Notes under the pieces: model-generated
Told to the model about the DNA's origin: nothing
What the model saw: only the letters and a program-made list of their open reading frames with translations
Databases searched by the model: none
From: Lumnitzera littorea
Taxonomy: Eukaryota > Streptophyta > Magnoliopsida > Myrtales > Combretaceae
Length of the DNA stretch: 64,000 nucleotides
Reading direction: 5' to 3'
Assembly (NCBI GenBank): GCA_024138015.1
Contig: JAMXBB010000004.1
Span: 79,798,857 to 79,862,856 of the forward strand
Shown: positions 11,612 to 22,209 of the stretch, in pieces
Layout: every line of letters starts with the position of its first letter
Position numbering within the stretch: the stretch's first letter is position 1
Program-made: the position numbers and the translations under genes

Positions 11612-13131
11612 TTGATAAGTATAAATAACTCTACACTTTCAAGGCATGTTTAGGCATATAATTGATTATAATTGTGATTCAATTCTTAAGTTTTGGTATG
11701 TAATTGTATAATGTATTGATTTCAGGTAAATCACAAGCAAGAGGATGAAATTTATACAAGAACAATAACTTTTAGGGCAATCATGGCCATAAGGAGAAGG
11801 AAACATTGAAGTAATACCTGGATTGACTTAATCACGGGCATAATAATGAAAGAATGAAAAGTCTACCCCTAATCACACCCTTCATCATAGGCATGATTGA
11901 GGAAGTATTGATGATCCCCTTACCAATCACGGTAGTTATTGTATAGCAAGAAGGTGACCATAGCCTGAGTTACGAGCGTGATGTAATGTAATAAAGCAAC
12001 AAGGAGTTCACAACATTCATCATGATTTTGAATGGTGAAGAATCTTGTTTTTTGAGACATTCATGCTTCGAGTCATGGGCATCATGGAAGAGATACAACT
12101 ACTCTTTTTCAACCTTTTCATATAAACCAGTATGTGGAAAATGTCAAGTGATGTCTTGAAGAGAGAGATTCAAGTCCTTTGATAAGAAGAGTATAAATAT
12201 ACTATGACTTTTAGACAAACAAAAAAAGAAATAAGAAGAGATCAAGAGAGAAAAAAACATTAAGAACAAACATCACCAAAAAACTTAAGAGATCAAAGAA
12301 TTAAGACCATTAAGTTTTTCATATTCGTACTCTTAGAGTAGTGATATTGTAACATGAGATTGTGTAATATTCTTCATTAAATTCGAGAGAATTGTGAAGA
12401 ATCAAGTGTCTACATACCGTTGTACTAAAATACTTCAAGTGAATTAAAAAGGGGTTTTATTCTTCTCTTATATTTTATATTGTGTTTTAATTCCTTTTTC
12501 TTATTTCTCTGTATTTGCTTTTTTTTTTCTATCATGTGTAAGTGATAAAAATAGGGTTTATGATGTCATTTTAACATAAATGTATTGTAAATTGTTACTA
12601 TTCCCAATAATTATGAGTTTTTAGAGATTAAAACTTCATATAAGTTGGGATAGTATAGTGCACAACATAATCTCACAATAGATCTCAATGGAATACATTG
12701 AGAGATGATTCCTTTGAGTAGATCTTAATGACTAGAACAATCTACTCCTATTGAGAAGGATACTCATGAACTGAGAATTCCTATAGATGAGCAATTATTA
12801 AAATGGATAATTCATAAGCCATGTTTATATGATGGAGCAAACTTATTTTGTAAATTGTTGTTTTTGTGTCATAATTCTATCTATTGTGTTTTCTTGGTGT
12901 TATCTTATAATTAGTACAATTTAGTTATAAAGAGTAGTTAAATTACTTCATTAAATCATTTGGTAGCTAGTTAATAGGAAGAATATTTAACACTAGTGTT
13001 TGAATCATTTTCCTAGTAGAGATGACCTTATACTGATCTGTACTAACAAACAATAGATATACTTGCCTATTTAACCGAGTAAATGATAAAACATAGGAAT
13101 CCAATTTGTAAAACTCAAATAGAGATGATCA
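11612..13131 (+). repeat. 3' LTR of A
   Basis: It matches the 5' LTR from TGATAAGTA to TGATCA, with TATA box at 12192-12200. About 136 bp present in the 5' copy are missing: after ctactcctatt near 12750 the sequence jumps to gagaaggatactcatg. The two copies also differ by many substitutions, so the insertion is not recent. Confidence 0.92.
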
Positions 13132-13136
13132 AATAT
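13132..13136. repeat. Target-site duplication of A, right copy (AATAT)
   Basis: Identical to 56-60 and directly after the TGATCA end of the 3' LTR. Confidence 0.9.
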
Positions 13137-13510
13137 GCATCTAGTCTAGTTTCTTAGTTAAGAAATTATTGGGGAAGATTTCTTTTCTCTTGAGTTAAAG
13201 TAAGGAAATCTCTATAACTATTTTCTTAATTGGTTTATGTTTGTTTTAGTCTCTAGTTTAATTTTTCTTTCAGTGATTTGACTAACTTTGAATTATTTGG
13301 ATTGATCATTAAAATTCAATAGTTCTTGAGTTGTTAGTACATAAGTATTATAAAGTTAAGGCAAAAGGGCGATTCTAAACAATTTTTGCTAAGCTATTCA
13401 AAATTTAAGGGTGCACTTTTCTAAGAATTGTTCATAGTCATCTTGATATTTTTACTTTGAGTTTTATTGTTTTGCTTGTGGACTAACAAAAGCTTAAGAG
13501 TAGAGGCATT
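13137..13510 (+). other. Older Athila-like remnant F: internal 3' end
   Basis: Noncoding DNA ends in gactaacaaaagcttaag and then agtagaggcatt, an Athila-style tail and polypurine tract (about 13491-13510) preceding an LTR. It was separated from its left part by the insertion of A. Confidence 0.6.
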
Positions 13511-14785
13511 TAATAAGATGAAGTTAGCATACATTTTCTATAGTTATTTCATGATATTTCAATATTAACCGAGTTATTTTATAACATTTTGAGCTTAATT
13601 AGTTTGAAATTCGTTTTCTGAGACTCGTGGAGCATTGTATGAACTTTTAAGGATTTTTATCATATTTTGAAGTATTCTAGGTAAAAGTATTGATCAAGAA
13701 TTGAAGTGGATGAATTGTGAGTAACAAAATGAAGTTTGATAAAGATCATGGTCATGGACCATGGCCATGGTTCATATTCGTGTTCATTTCATCAATCAAT
13801 TTTATCAAGATTTGAAGATTTTTTACAAAACCCAAGAACACACCCTAACTCCATGGCTATATACCTTAATAATAGACTTGCCATGAGTTTTAAATATTCT
13901 ATTTTTGTTAGTTTTTCTTTATAATTCGAGGTCTACTTCTTATAAAAAGATGTCTATGCTTAAGGTTATAAAGAGAACCTCCTAGGAGAGAATTGTAGGC
14001 TATAATTATACTAGAGGTCTCTCAGATTACTTCTTCTTCTTTCAAATCCATGATGTTGTTCATTTGAATGTTCTTAGTAATTTAACCTAACTTCTTATTC
14101 AATCTATGATTTTGTTATTTGAAGATCTAAATACATTGATTATATTGTGGTTAATTAGTATTTACTCGAGTTGCTAATTCGATGCACAAGTTTGCTTTGT
14201 AGACACGAGTCCTATAGTGAACAAACATGTGTAATTTTAGAGAATTAGGCCTAACTAAACCGTTTAGCAATTCAATTTTTTCGGATAAGGATAACCTTAG
14301 TACGGCCAACTTAATAGTGGGATCTAAGTTCTTAATGCGATCTTGAGACACTTTATTCAGAAGTGATTAGGGTAGAGATAGTCTCCGGATTAGGAAGAAG
14401 CTAGAGACACTAGTCTAGTCAATTCATGATAGGCATCTCTACTATCTAAGGAGTTACTAAGATTGATAGATTACATAGAATTAGGTAGTAGATAACAACA
14501 ATTTGCTGAGGGTCATGTTCTCTTCAATTTAATTTAATCATGTTTGTTTATTTTAATTTGCTTCTGTCTTATTTGGTTTAGTTATTTTAACTGTTCTGAT
14601 TTATCTTCATTATTCTTATTTTATGTTATGTTCCTTATTCATCTTCCTTGCATAATCGTAATCATCTCTACATTGTAAATTTAGATAATTGGTAATTTAG
14701 GGCAAAGTGCTAGTAACTTAAGGTTCCTACACATGTGGCTCCCTATGGGATCGATGCTTGAATTGCATAATTTGTAACAGATGAC
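13511..14785 (+). repeat. LTR of remnant F, plus orientation
   Basis: It starts TAATAAG (from TGATAAG) just after the polypurine tract. It carries nested ATGGTC/CATGG palindromes near 13745-13775 and tataaaaa at 13941. Near 14730-14750 the wording ggctccctatgggatcgatg is typical of U5 in Athila LTRs. The 3' end is not sharp; I stop it where similarity to LTR features ends. No coding potential is apparent. Confidence 0.6.
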
Positions 14786-14789
14786 AATA

Positions 14790-15411
14790 AGCTTTGCATA
14801 ATTAGATCATCAAACAACAAAATCATAGATTGGAATAATGGTTGTTGTAAGGTGAATTAGATTTCAATAATAATTTACCAAAAATACTTCAAAGAAACAA
14901 CATTGTACAAAGTAAAGAAGAAGTAATTGAGAGACTCCCGATAATATTCAATCTAAAGGGGCTTTCTCTGACAACCTAAGCTTAAGGATCTATTTATAGG
15001 AAGTAAGGCTAGATTTACAAAAAGACCTTGACAAAAACATAAGATTGGCACGTCATAGGATGTTTATCCCTTAGCTATACGACCATGGAGTATGGGTGTG
15101 TTCTTGCTCTTTGTATGAAAACTTCAAAATTAATGAAATTGCTCAATATAAGAAACATGTATAGGGACTACAGCCATGGCCATTGTCCTTATTAGGCTTT
15201 ATTCTTCAATTGATTCTCATCCACTTTAATTTGTCATTAGGCTTTTACTTAAAAAATTACTAAAAACCTTCAAAATCGAATATAGTGCTCCTAGAATCCA
15301 AGAAAATGAAATTTAAATGGATTAAACTTATAATAAAATAAAATTAACTTGATTAAATTCTAAAATAGCACTAAATAACCATAGAAAATGTATGCTAAAT
15401 TTGTATTATCA
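14790..15411 (-). repeat. Truncated LTR of the F family, inverted
   Basis: Read on the minus strand from 15411 it starts TGATAATAC and matches the plus LTR at 13511: both contain agcatacattttctat, a ggattctaggagc/gactcgtggagc segment, a ggccatgg palindrome near 15172, a TATA box (ctataaata near 14995) and caatctatgattttgtt (14818-14836 versus about 14098). It is cut off near 14790. Together with 13511-14150 it forms an inverted repeat with arms of roughly 600 bp. Confidence 0.65.
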
Positions 15412-17000
15412 TTATGCTTGTTGGTGCATCTTATCCAGTAAAAGGTTCGCAGATTTTGTTAACCATCAATTTAGTCTATTTCACTTTCCTTCTTTATCAA
15501 GAAGGACATTAAGTCCCAAAGATTTCTTAAGCTCCTAAGCACATCGAGTGCCACCAATGAGGGAGAGTTCTAAAGTGTAACTTTCGATTTTCACAAGAAA
15601 TGAACTAGGACACTTCCATCCTTATGTCATTTAAAAGTGTTACTTTAATATACTACCTGTTCATAACAAATGTAAAAACTATGGTCTTTTGGTAAATAAC
15701 CATTAATCCCTTAAATATATCTTAGCTAAAAGACTTACTAAAATGCCATGGCCAATCTAATTGTCGGCATGACTAGTTTAGAAATTTTAATATTTGCTAA
15801 CCTTCAACTATGGCTTAATTACTGGGAATTTTAAATTTCCAAATTTATCCTTTACCTATTTACTTAAAAATTCATTTTGAATTATTTTATTTTACTCCTT
15901 TAGGTTGGGGTATTTTAGTATGGCTTCTTTGTTACTTGATTACATAGTTTCTAATTTACGGTGCTAAATTCCACGACCTGGTTGTGTTTCCTATTGTTTA
16001 AGACATTGAGTCTAGGTTAAGTCACTTTTGTGCAATAGAACTAAAATATTTTAGATCATGAACTATCAAGATTATGTAGTATTTTCAGTTACACCAAGTA
16101 AAATACCTCTACATGAACCTGTTTATTGCATTTAGTAAATTGTAAGTCTATATACTAGTATTGCATATGTTTGTGTTTGCACAATAGTCATGTATGGGTT
16201 TCACAACTCACTTCTGATGATAATGCTGTAGTCTTTGAATCTTGTATGATGAATATGGATATGGGTTGCATAATGGAATAGGATCAATAGCATATTATGA
16301 CAGTTGTGGATATGAAAATTAGTTTAGATTAATAGGTGTCCCTTAGACTTTTAGTTTTACTTTTATGTTTACAAAGGTTGTTCAATTTATTCTATGGAAG
16401 ATTTTGGTATTATGTTTCATTTTGGTTATGTGATCGAAGATGTAAGTCTAGGAGATTATGGGGATTTTGTATAATTATAGATGTTAGTAGGTAGGGATTT
16501 GAATAATACCATTCAAAATATCACTGGATTCAGTAAAATTTTTGTATAGAAAACTTTATAATTGTATGTAGTTAGGTGATGACCGATATCACCAATATAT
16601 TTAGTAATGATTCAATTAAGAATGTGGGAATTCACACTCAATAATGAAAAAAATAGAAAGAATTTTCTATGCCATCAATCTTGATTTGCTACTTTATTAT
16701 GGTGCATTTTTTTTAAATCGATAGGTAAGATATAATTCCTCCAAAATAACTAAAAAATAGAACATAAAAGGAAACTTTAATGTTTTTGGTGTTTGCGGAG
16801 TTTTGTTATGTTGAGATAAATATATTGAATGTTTCAAGTTTATTTATAAAAAGGAAAAGGAGAATTTTTATCATCACTTTATTAGCCCCAAAAAGATTTT
16901 AAATTAAATGAAATAAATTAGTAAGGTAGTAAATCAAGAAAGAATTATTTGTTAAAAAAAAAAAAAAAAACTAGAAAAACGGATGGAGTTGGAAGTTAGT
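15412..17000. other. Intergenic, no feature recognised
   Basis: AT-rich sequence between the inverted LTR and the peroxidase promoter. I found no ORF, TE terminus or repeat to name. A 17-A run lies at about 16955. Confidence 0.5.
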
Positions 17001-17012
17001 TGGTGTTCACCA

Positions 17013-17020
17013 TTTAAATA
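17013..17020 (+). promoter_or_regulatory. TATA-like box of the peroxidase gene
   Basis: tttaaata lies 108 bp before the start codon and is followed by a pyrimidine-rich stretch (cttcccttccctcc). This is a reasonable core promoter for the gene at 17128, but there is no transcript evidence. Confidence 0.4.
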
Positions 17021-17127
17021 AACTTCCCTTCCCTCCAATCCAACATACAGTAGTTAGTTTATTCACTAGAGCAGTAATAGGAGGATAGCGAGAGAAGAAG
17101 AAAAAATTTAAAATAAAGATTAAAGAA

Positions 17128-18523
17128 ATGAAGCAAGGCTGGGAGTTGTTGAAACAAAATAAAAAATGGTTGATTGGAGTCCTGATCACCTCCCTGCTCG
17201 TCCCATATTGCGGTATCCAGCGGAAGGCGATTTCTTCTCCGCCGCGTAATTTACTTTCCCGTCAGCCATTTTCGCTGGAAACAGCTGATTCACACTTGGA
17301 ATACGATTACTACAGGGACACATGTCCCTCCGTGGAAGACATTGTACGACAAAAAATGGCAGAAATTTACTCTCACGGTCCGGATGTGTCCCCTGCTCTT
17401 CTTCGTCTCCTGTTCCATGATTGCTTCATCCAGGTTTCTATGGCCACTTTGTTCTTGCTTGTTTTCTTTTTCTTATTTTTCCTTCTTTTTTTTCCTGATT
17501 TAAGTCAGTTGCTTTAATGATTTTTATTTGGTTTCATTATTGGCTTTCCAGGGGTGCGATGCCTCGGTCTTCCTCGATGACAGCGGTGGAAACAACACTC
17601 ATTTCGTGGAGAAGCAGGCAGTCCCCAACAGAACACTGAGGGGATTCGATGTTATCGATCTTTTGAAATCTGAGATTGAAAACCACTGTCCTGGAATGGT
17701 TTCATGTTCAGATATTCTGGTGCTTGCCACTAGAGAAGGCATTCTTCTGGTACTGTTCTAAGGATATCCCTCTTATTTTTCATTTGTTCTTTAAAGATTA
17801 AGATGATCATTGTAATAACTCCAAGATTTTATACAATATATATATATAATTGTAGGCTGGTGGCCCCTTTTATCCTCTGTTAACGGGTAGGGGAGACAGT
17901 GTCAAATCCTACTTCTCCGGGGCAATGACTGATATCCCAAGTCCCAATGATAACATAACCAGGATACTCCATCTATTCCACCTCAGAGGTTTCACAACTA
18001 GAGATGTCGTCAGACTCTCAGGTGATAAATCATCTTATCATTACTCCTCTCTTTGGCTTATATTTGCATTAACCTGCCTTGAACAAGATTGCATCGGTGT
18101 GCTTTTGATGATATCTCTTTAATATGTGAATTAGGAGCCCATAATATCGGCAAGATGGGTTGCCAATTCATTACAAATCGTCTCCACAACTTCTCAGGGA
18201 CTGGCCAGCCCGATCCGACCATGCCTCCTGATTTTCTCGATGAAATGAGAAGGAAATGCGCCAACGGAACCAGGGTTTCATCAGGAGCAGGCTTCGACAC
18301 GCACTATTACCGAAACTTGATGCGTGGGAAAGGAATTCTACACTCTGATCAACAGTTAACCTCGGACCCAGCAACCGCAAGGCTGGTAGAGGCATATGCC
18401 TCCGATGATGGTTCCACCTTTAGGAAGGACTTCGCACGCGCTATGATGAAGATGTCCAGCCTAAATACGTTGCCTCAGTCGCAAGGTCAGGTTCGCAGAA
18501 ATTGCTCCTCCCTAGCTGAGTAA
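17128..18523 (+). CDS. Class III (secretory) plant peroxidase, four exons
   Basis: Exons 17128-17433, 17552-17749, 17856-18021 and 18135-18523 join to 352 residues. Introns of 118, 106 and 113 bp are all GT-AG, the classical three-intron layout. The enzyme is a haem peroxidase using H2O2 on phenolic substrates in the wall or vacuole. Visible: hydrophobic segment 14-28 (signal peptide or anchor); distal Arg93, His97 and Asp98 in LLRLLFHDCF; GCDAS calcium-site residues 103-107; proximal His226 in SGAHNIG; and eight Cys at 66, 99, 104, 148, 154, 233, 265 and 347 for four disulfides. About six N-glycosylation sequons. Asn227 replaces the usual Thr after the proximal His, a calcium-site position in horseradish peroxidase. 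Wording such as LEYDYYRDTCP and LTLRGFDVID-like text recalls the Arabidopsis peroxidase 48 group, from memory only. The reading frame is intact, so the gene is probably functional. Confidence 0.93.
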
Positions 18524-19967
18524 GGGATCCTTTTAGGATGCATTGCCCAAGAATGCGAGTCAGGAAGAAACAGCGTGTTTGTTTGCAAATTCTAATTAGG
18601 ACTCAAACGTTGTATTGAACCCTAGACGCATGCCCCATGCTCATTTCTCTGACATTTTTCAGCATTTTGCTCCTAGGATGGTCTTATAACCTCTATATTG
18701 ATGATTTTCACAGTGATATTCTAGTTCCATTCAGGTTTTGAGGTTGCAGTTTGGAAAGATCACATCCTGCAAATCATGCCTATCTTAATGGCCTTGAGAT
18801 GATAGGGATCATGGGAAATGAGAATTCAGGTTTCATCTTTCACAAAGACAAATTCTCTGATTCTTGTGTGGTTGTTATGGCTATCGAGACAGTGGGAAGC
18901 TTCTACTTCCATCTGTTTCGTTGTAATTGCTGCCTCTAAGATTATCGGAACCCAGTCTACTGACTATTTTAATGCTAATAGTCTATCCTCTAAGACAGAT
19001 GCTGTCATGATGATTGTCTCTAGGAATGGAATTGATTTTTACTTTAGTTCTTTACATTTATGTCTGAACATTCCACTTAAAATGCAAGGGCCATGAGTAA
19101 TGCTTACTGAGTTATGGCTTCAATTAGAAAGGAGGGGTATAGTATGTACCTGGCATTGCAAATGATTAGTTCAATTACAGAGTTACAGGATAGTAGGTTC
19201 ATATGAGTTGAATTTATCTTTACACAGAATGGATAATGCTAGAGGAATATAAGTTGGAAGCATAGGTGACTCTGGTATTGCAAATGATTAGTTCTTTGCT
19301 TTGAGGAATTTGGAGTTCAAAACAATTTAAAAGTGCCAATCAACTCTCCTTGCTCTTTGGTCTCCTTGTCGCCCCATCCTCGGTCTTCCCGCGGATTTTG
19401 GATTTGCAAAACTTGATGTAGATACGTCAAGAGGGTGTATTCGTTAAGGCAGGACGTAAAGACGTAGATTGAGTTGAAAGAGCGTCAACTCTTTATTTTT
19501 TATCAATAGTGAGGCTCTCCCCAGTCTAATATTTTATCTAGGCATATCCTTACATGTTTATCTTTTTATAAGTAGGTCATTTGGAGCTTTATGTCATTAA
19601 ATCATGTCCTTATGTTTTGAACTAAAATTGTGCTGTCATAGCTCCTAAAAGTTTGCTGCATTTATTTTATAAGATATGAGATTAAACTAAAAAGTGATGA
19701 ACCATACCAAATTCACGCTTCATAGATCTTATCTGTTGTGATATTTTATTGGCACTTGGTTAGTAGACTAAGTAATATACTAGTCATTAGATCATTTTAG
19801 TTATGATTTATTTATTTATTTCTTTTTAGATATGCATATAACATGTGAATCATTGGTTTTCGTGCATATTAAAATATATATGCAATAGTTATTCACGTTT
19901 TATTCTTACATAGCAAGTTTTACTTGATGGACATATGGTGAGACTATCAAATAGGGAAAATGCCAAA
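18524..19967. other. Peroxidase 3' region, no other gene recognised
   Basis: The first few hundred bases should hold the 3'UTR. Open stretches of 62 and 92 codons (18751-18939, 18818-19096) overlap in different frames and match nothing I know. No TE terminus seen. Confidence 0.5.
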
Positions 19968-20462
19968 GGTAAATTTTGGAAGTCAAAAATGTTATTCAAA
20001 GAAAAGAAAATTGCTTAGTACCAGGACTAATCCGGTTCAGTTACTTCGATACCTAAATCAGTAAGCAGAAATAAGGACATTAAAAGAGAATGGTTAAGAA
20101 TTATTAGATGTCTCTCACAAGGTTTCTTTCCTATATTTATAGGAGACTATTGTATCCAAAATAGCAATTATCGGAATAACTATCGGGATACGAGAAAGTT
20201 TCTTGATTAGACATCTTTCCTAAAATGTAGGGAGAGCAATCAATTTTGTAATATAATTGTGCTTATGGTAACTGTTTGTGTCTTGAACTTGAATTCAAAT
20301 CAAGAATGGATTTGTGTTACTCGGTAGAATGCCGAAAATGTCAATTGCTACACAAGATGCCGAGAGTGTAGATTACCTAGCCTATCGGCAGCCGAATGGG
20401 TGAGTTAAGTGAAGTTATATCAATGCTTGTCAAACCAAGTGGATGAAAACTGATTATCAACA
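19968..20462 (-). repeat. Retand-like LTR, minus orientation
   Basis: On the minus strand it starts TGTTGATAATCAG at 20462, has tataaatata at 20132-20141, then ggtatcgaagtaactgaacc, wording typical of R/U5 in Retand-type LTRs. It ends near 19968. It is clearly related to the plus LTR at 21377-21846, for example tttgaattcaag, caaacagttaccataag and ctcctataaatatagg. About 495 bp. Confidence 0.65.
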
Positions 20463-20478
20463 TTTGCCCCCTCAACTC
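20463..20478 (-). other. Polypurine tract of the minus LTR
   Basis: On the minus strand gagttgagggggcaaa lies immediately before the TG of the LTR. This identifies the LTR as the 3' LTR of a minus-strand element whose body would lie to the right; I cannot recognise that body. Confidence 0.6.
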
Positions 20479-21376
20479 TCATATTTGAGAATTCGATAAA
20501 GGGAGTAATATGTAATGTGCTAGAGGCTGAGTGGGAAGTAGTTTTTTAGATGTTGAGCGTGGTAGGAAGCAAGATAGATCACATCCCAATCGAAAAGTCA
20601 CAATTTTCAAATTCCTACTTGTCTAAGAGACCAAAAAGTAAGAGGCATGACACCTATCACCTCGATTATCATTACACCGCAGGCCTAATAATTGTTAGAG
20701 AGATGTCAACTATTAGATTGTTGTCTTGAAACACGCATCAACAATCCATGCCACCATCAAATCAGTACATCATTATCGTTAGAAATGAGTTTGCACTTAC
20801 AAGGGTGAATTGTTCATTTTTGAAGGACTATTCAAAATCAAAATACATTTCTTCCAGTTACATCTACAAACTTTCATTTCCTTTTGACATCTTGTCTTCA
20901 CTCTCAAATTCTTTGACTTTCTATAAGATCATTCCTTATAACCATTCAGGTATGGTCCGTAACATAATCCGTTGACATGTCCTCTCTGATTCCGACATGA
21001 TGGAGACTGAGGCCACTTGTCCCTTCTAAATAAGGAGTGAGATGGTGTATTCCTCAAGTAACTTAACCGATAGGATTAAGGAAAGGTGGGATAAACTCGC
21101 TTAAGTTAATGCTCTTGTAGTAGATAATTACCCCAAAGACAAAGAAGGGAGATCCCTGATGAAATATCTATACAATAATATAGCTTACTTCCGTAACTCT
21201 CCAAATGGAACTACTGGTGCTGCTGATAGTCCTTATTAAGAAATATATCTAATATTGGCAAGACCTTTCCGAATCATGGAATCTTAGGGGGGTGAGAAAA
21301 GAGGAGAGGTTATGTTTCTCAAGGGAGTGTGAATTCTACATATAACTAAAATATTTGGATTTTGGGTTCCAGATCC
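20479..21376. other. Unassigned DNA between two inverted LTRs
   Basis: Holds a broken frame near 20998-21290 (+) with words such as DRIKERWDKLA and DNYPKDKEGRSLMKYL and several stops. It may be a decayed TE or host ORF; I do not recognise it. A purine tract taggggggtgag lies at about 21286-21297 but is not next to an LTR. Confidence 0.4.
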
Positions 21377-21846
21377 TGTTGATAGCTAGTTTTTGCTCAT
21401 TTAGTATACTCGTTCATTCGATCGCCGATAAGCTGAATATTTTAAATCTCTCAGCATACCTCTAGAAAGATGATACATGACATTTATACTGAATATCTTA
21501 AATCCATTCCTAGTTTGAATTTAAGCTCATGCCGCAAACAGTTATCATAAGTATGGTTATATTACATAACTGCTTGCTTTCTCTACATATCAAGAAATAT
21601 GTCAAATTAAGAAACTTCTACATATCTTAACAATTATTTCGACAATTGCCTTAGACATTATAGCCAGCTACAAATATAGGAAAGAAAACTTTGTAAGATC
21701 TCTCTAATACTTCACTCACATACTTTTTATATAAAGTCACCTAATTAACTTAGGCATCGAAGTGGCCATACCGGACTGGCTTCAATACCAAGAATTTCAT
21801 TCTCTTTTGTAGGAATTTTCCTTAATCCCAAAATTCACCAATAACA
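21377..21846 (+). repeat. 5' LTR of D
   Basis: It starts TGTTGATAGC and ends AATAACA. Near 21750-21815 it carries ggcatcgaagtggccatacc and ttctcttttgtagg, typical of Retand R/U5. TATA-like acaaatatagg is near 21671. About 470 bp, similar in length to the minus copy at 19968. Confidence 0.65.
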
Positions 21847-22209
21847 TTTGGTGCCATATGTTTTTTTCCTAAATACACCCACATAGCTAAAACAAGAGCG
21901 TCTAAGAGTGCAAGTGTCGATACTACCTCCCAACACCCTAAAGGGGAGAGTAAGCATACTAATAAATAGTGATTAGCTAGGCTCGAGCAACTATGCCTCG
22001 ACTTAGCCAAAGAAAACTAAGAATTAAACAAAAAACACGAGCAAGTCCTTAACCTCCTCTATAGTAATGTTCACCCAAATCCGACCCAAAATAAAGACTA
22101 AGCCGATCACGACGTTGAAAAAAGCAATGATTCTATTTATTCACTCAAGTAACAAATAAAGCAAGCTGAGAATATGATAGGACTTTTTGCTCCTACTTTT
22201 AAAAGGAAT
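21847..22209 (+). pseudogene. D primer binding site and gag leader
   Basis: tggtgccatatg at 21849 resembles the Retand-type primer site TGGCGCCGTCTGTGGGAA in decayed form. The remainder is the start of a gag leader that joins smoothly to 54981 once C is removed: a frame reaching aggactttttgctcct continues into the gag text beyond C. Confidence 0.5.
22205..22209. repeat. Target-site duplication of C, left copy (GGAAT)
   Basis: GGAAT precedes the TG of C's 5' LTR; AGAAT follows C's 3' LTR at 54976-54980. One G/A transition separates them. Confidence 0.7.

Larger units (their letters stand above)
61..13131 (+). mobile_element. Element A: full-length Athila-type Ty3/gypsy LTR retrotransposon
   Basis: This element is about 13.1 kb and flanked by AATAT duplications. 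It has LTRs of 1656 and 1520 bp that start TGAT and end ATCA, an Athila-type primer binding site, one gag-pol frame in the order gag, protease, RT, RNase H, integrase, a long post-pol region with an envelope-like ORF, and a polypurine tract before the 3' LTR. RT wording such as VCIDYKKLND and PLPFINQMLER is characteristic of the Athila branch. The coding part has dozens of stops and at least one frameshift, so it is not autonomous. It inserted into an older Athila-like copy (F). Confidence 0.93.

Noticed and set aside
18751..19096. Two overlapping ORFs of 62 and 92 codons downstream of the peroxidase
   Set aside because: Different frames, no start context or family resemblance, likely part of the 3' flank.
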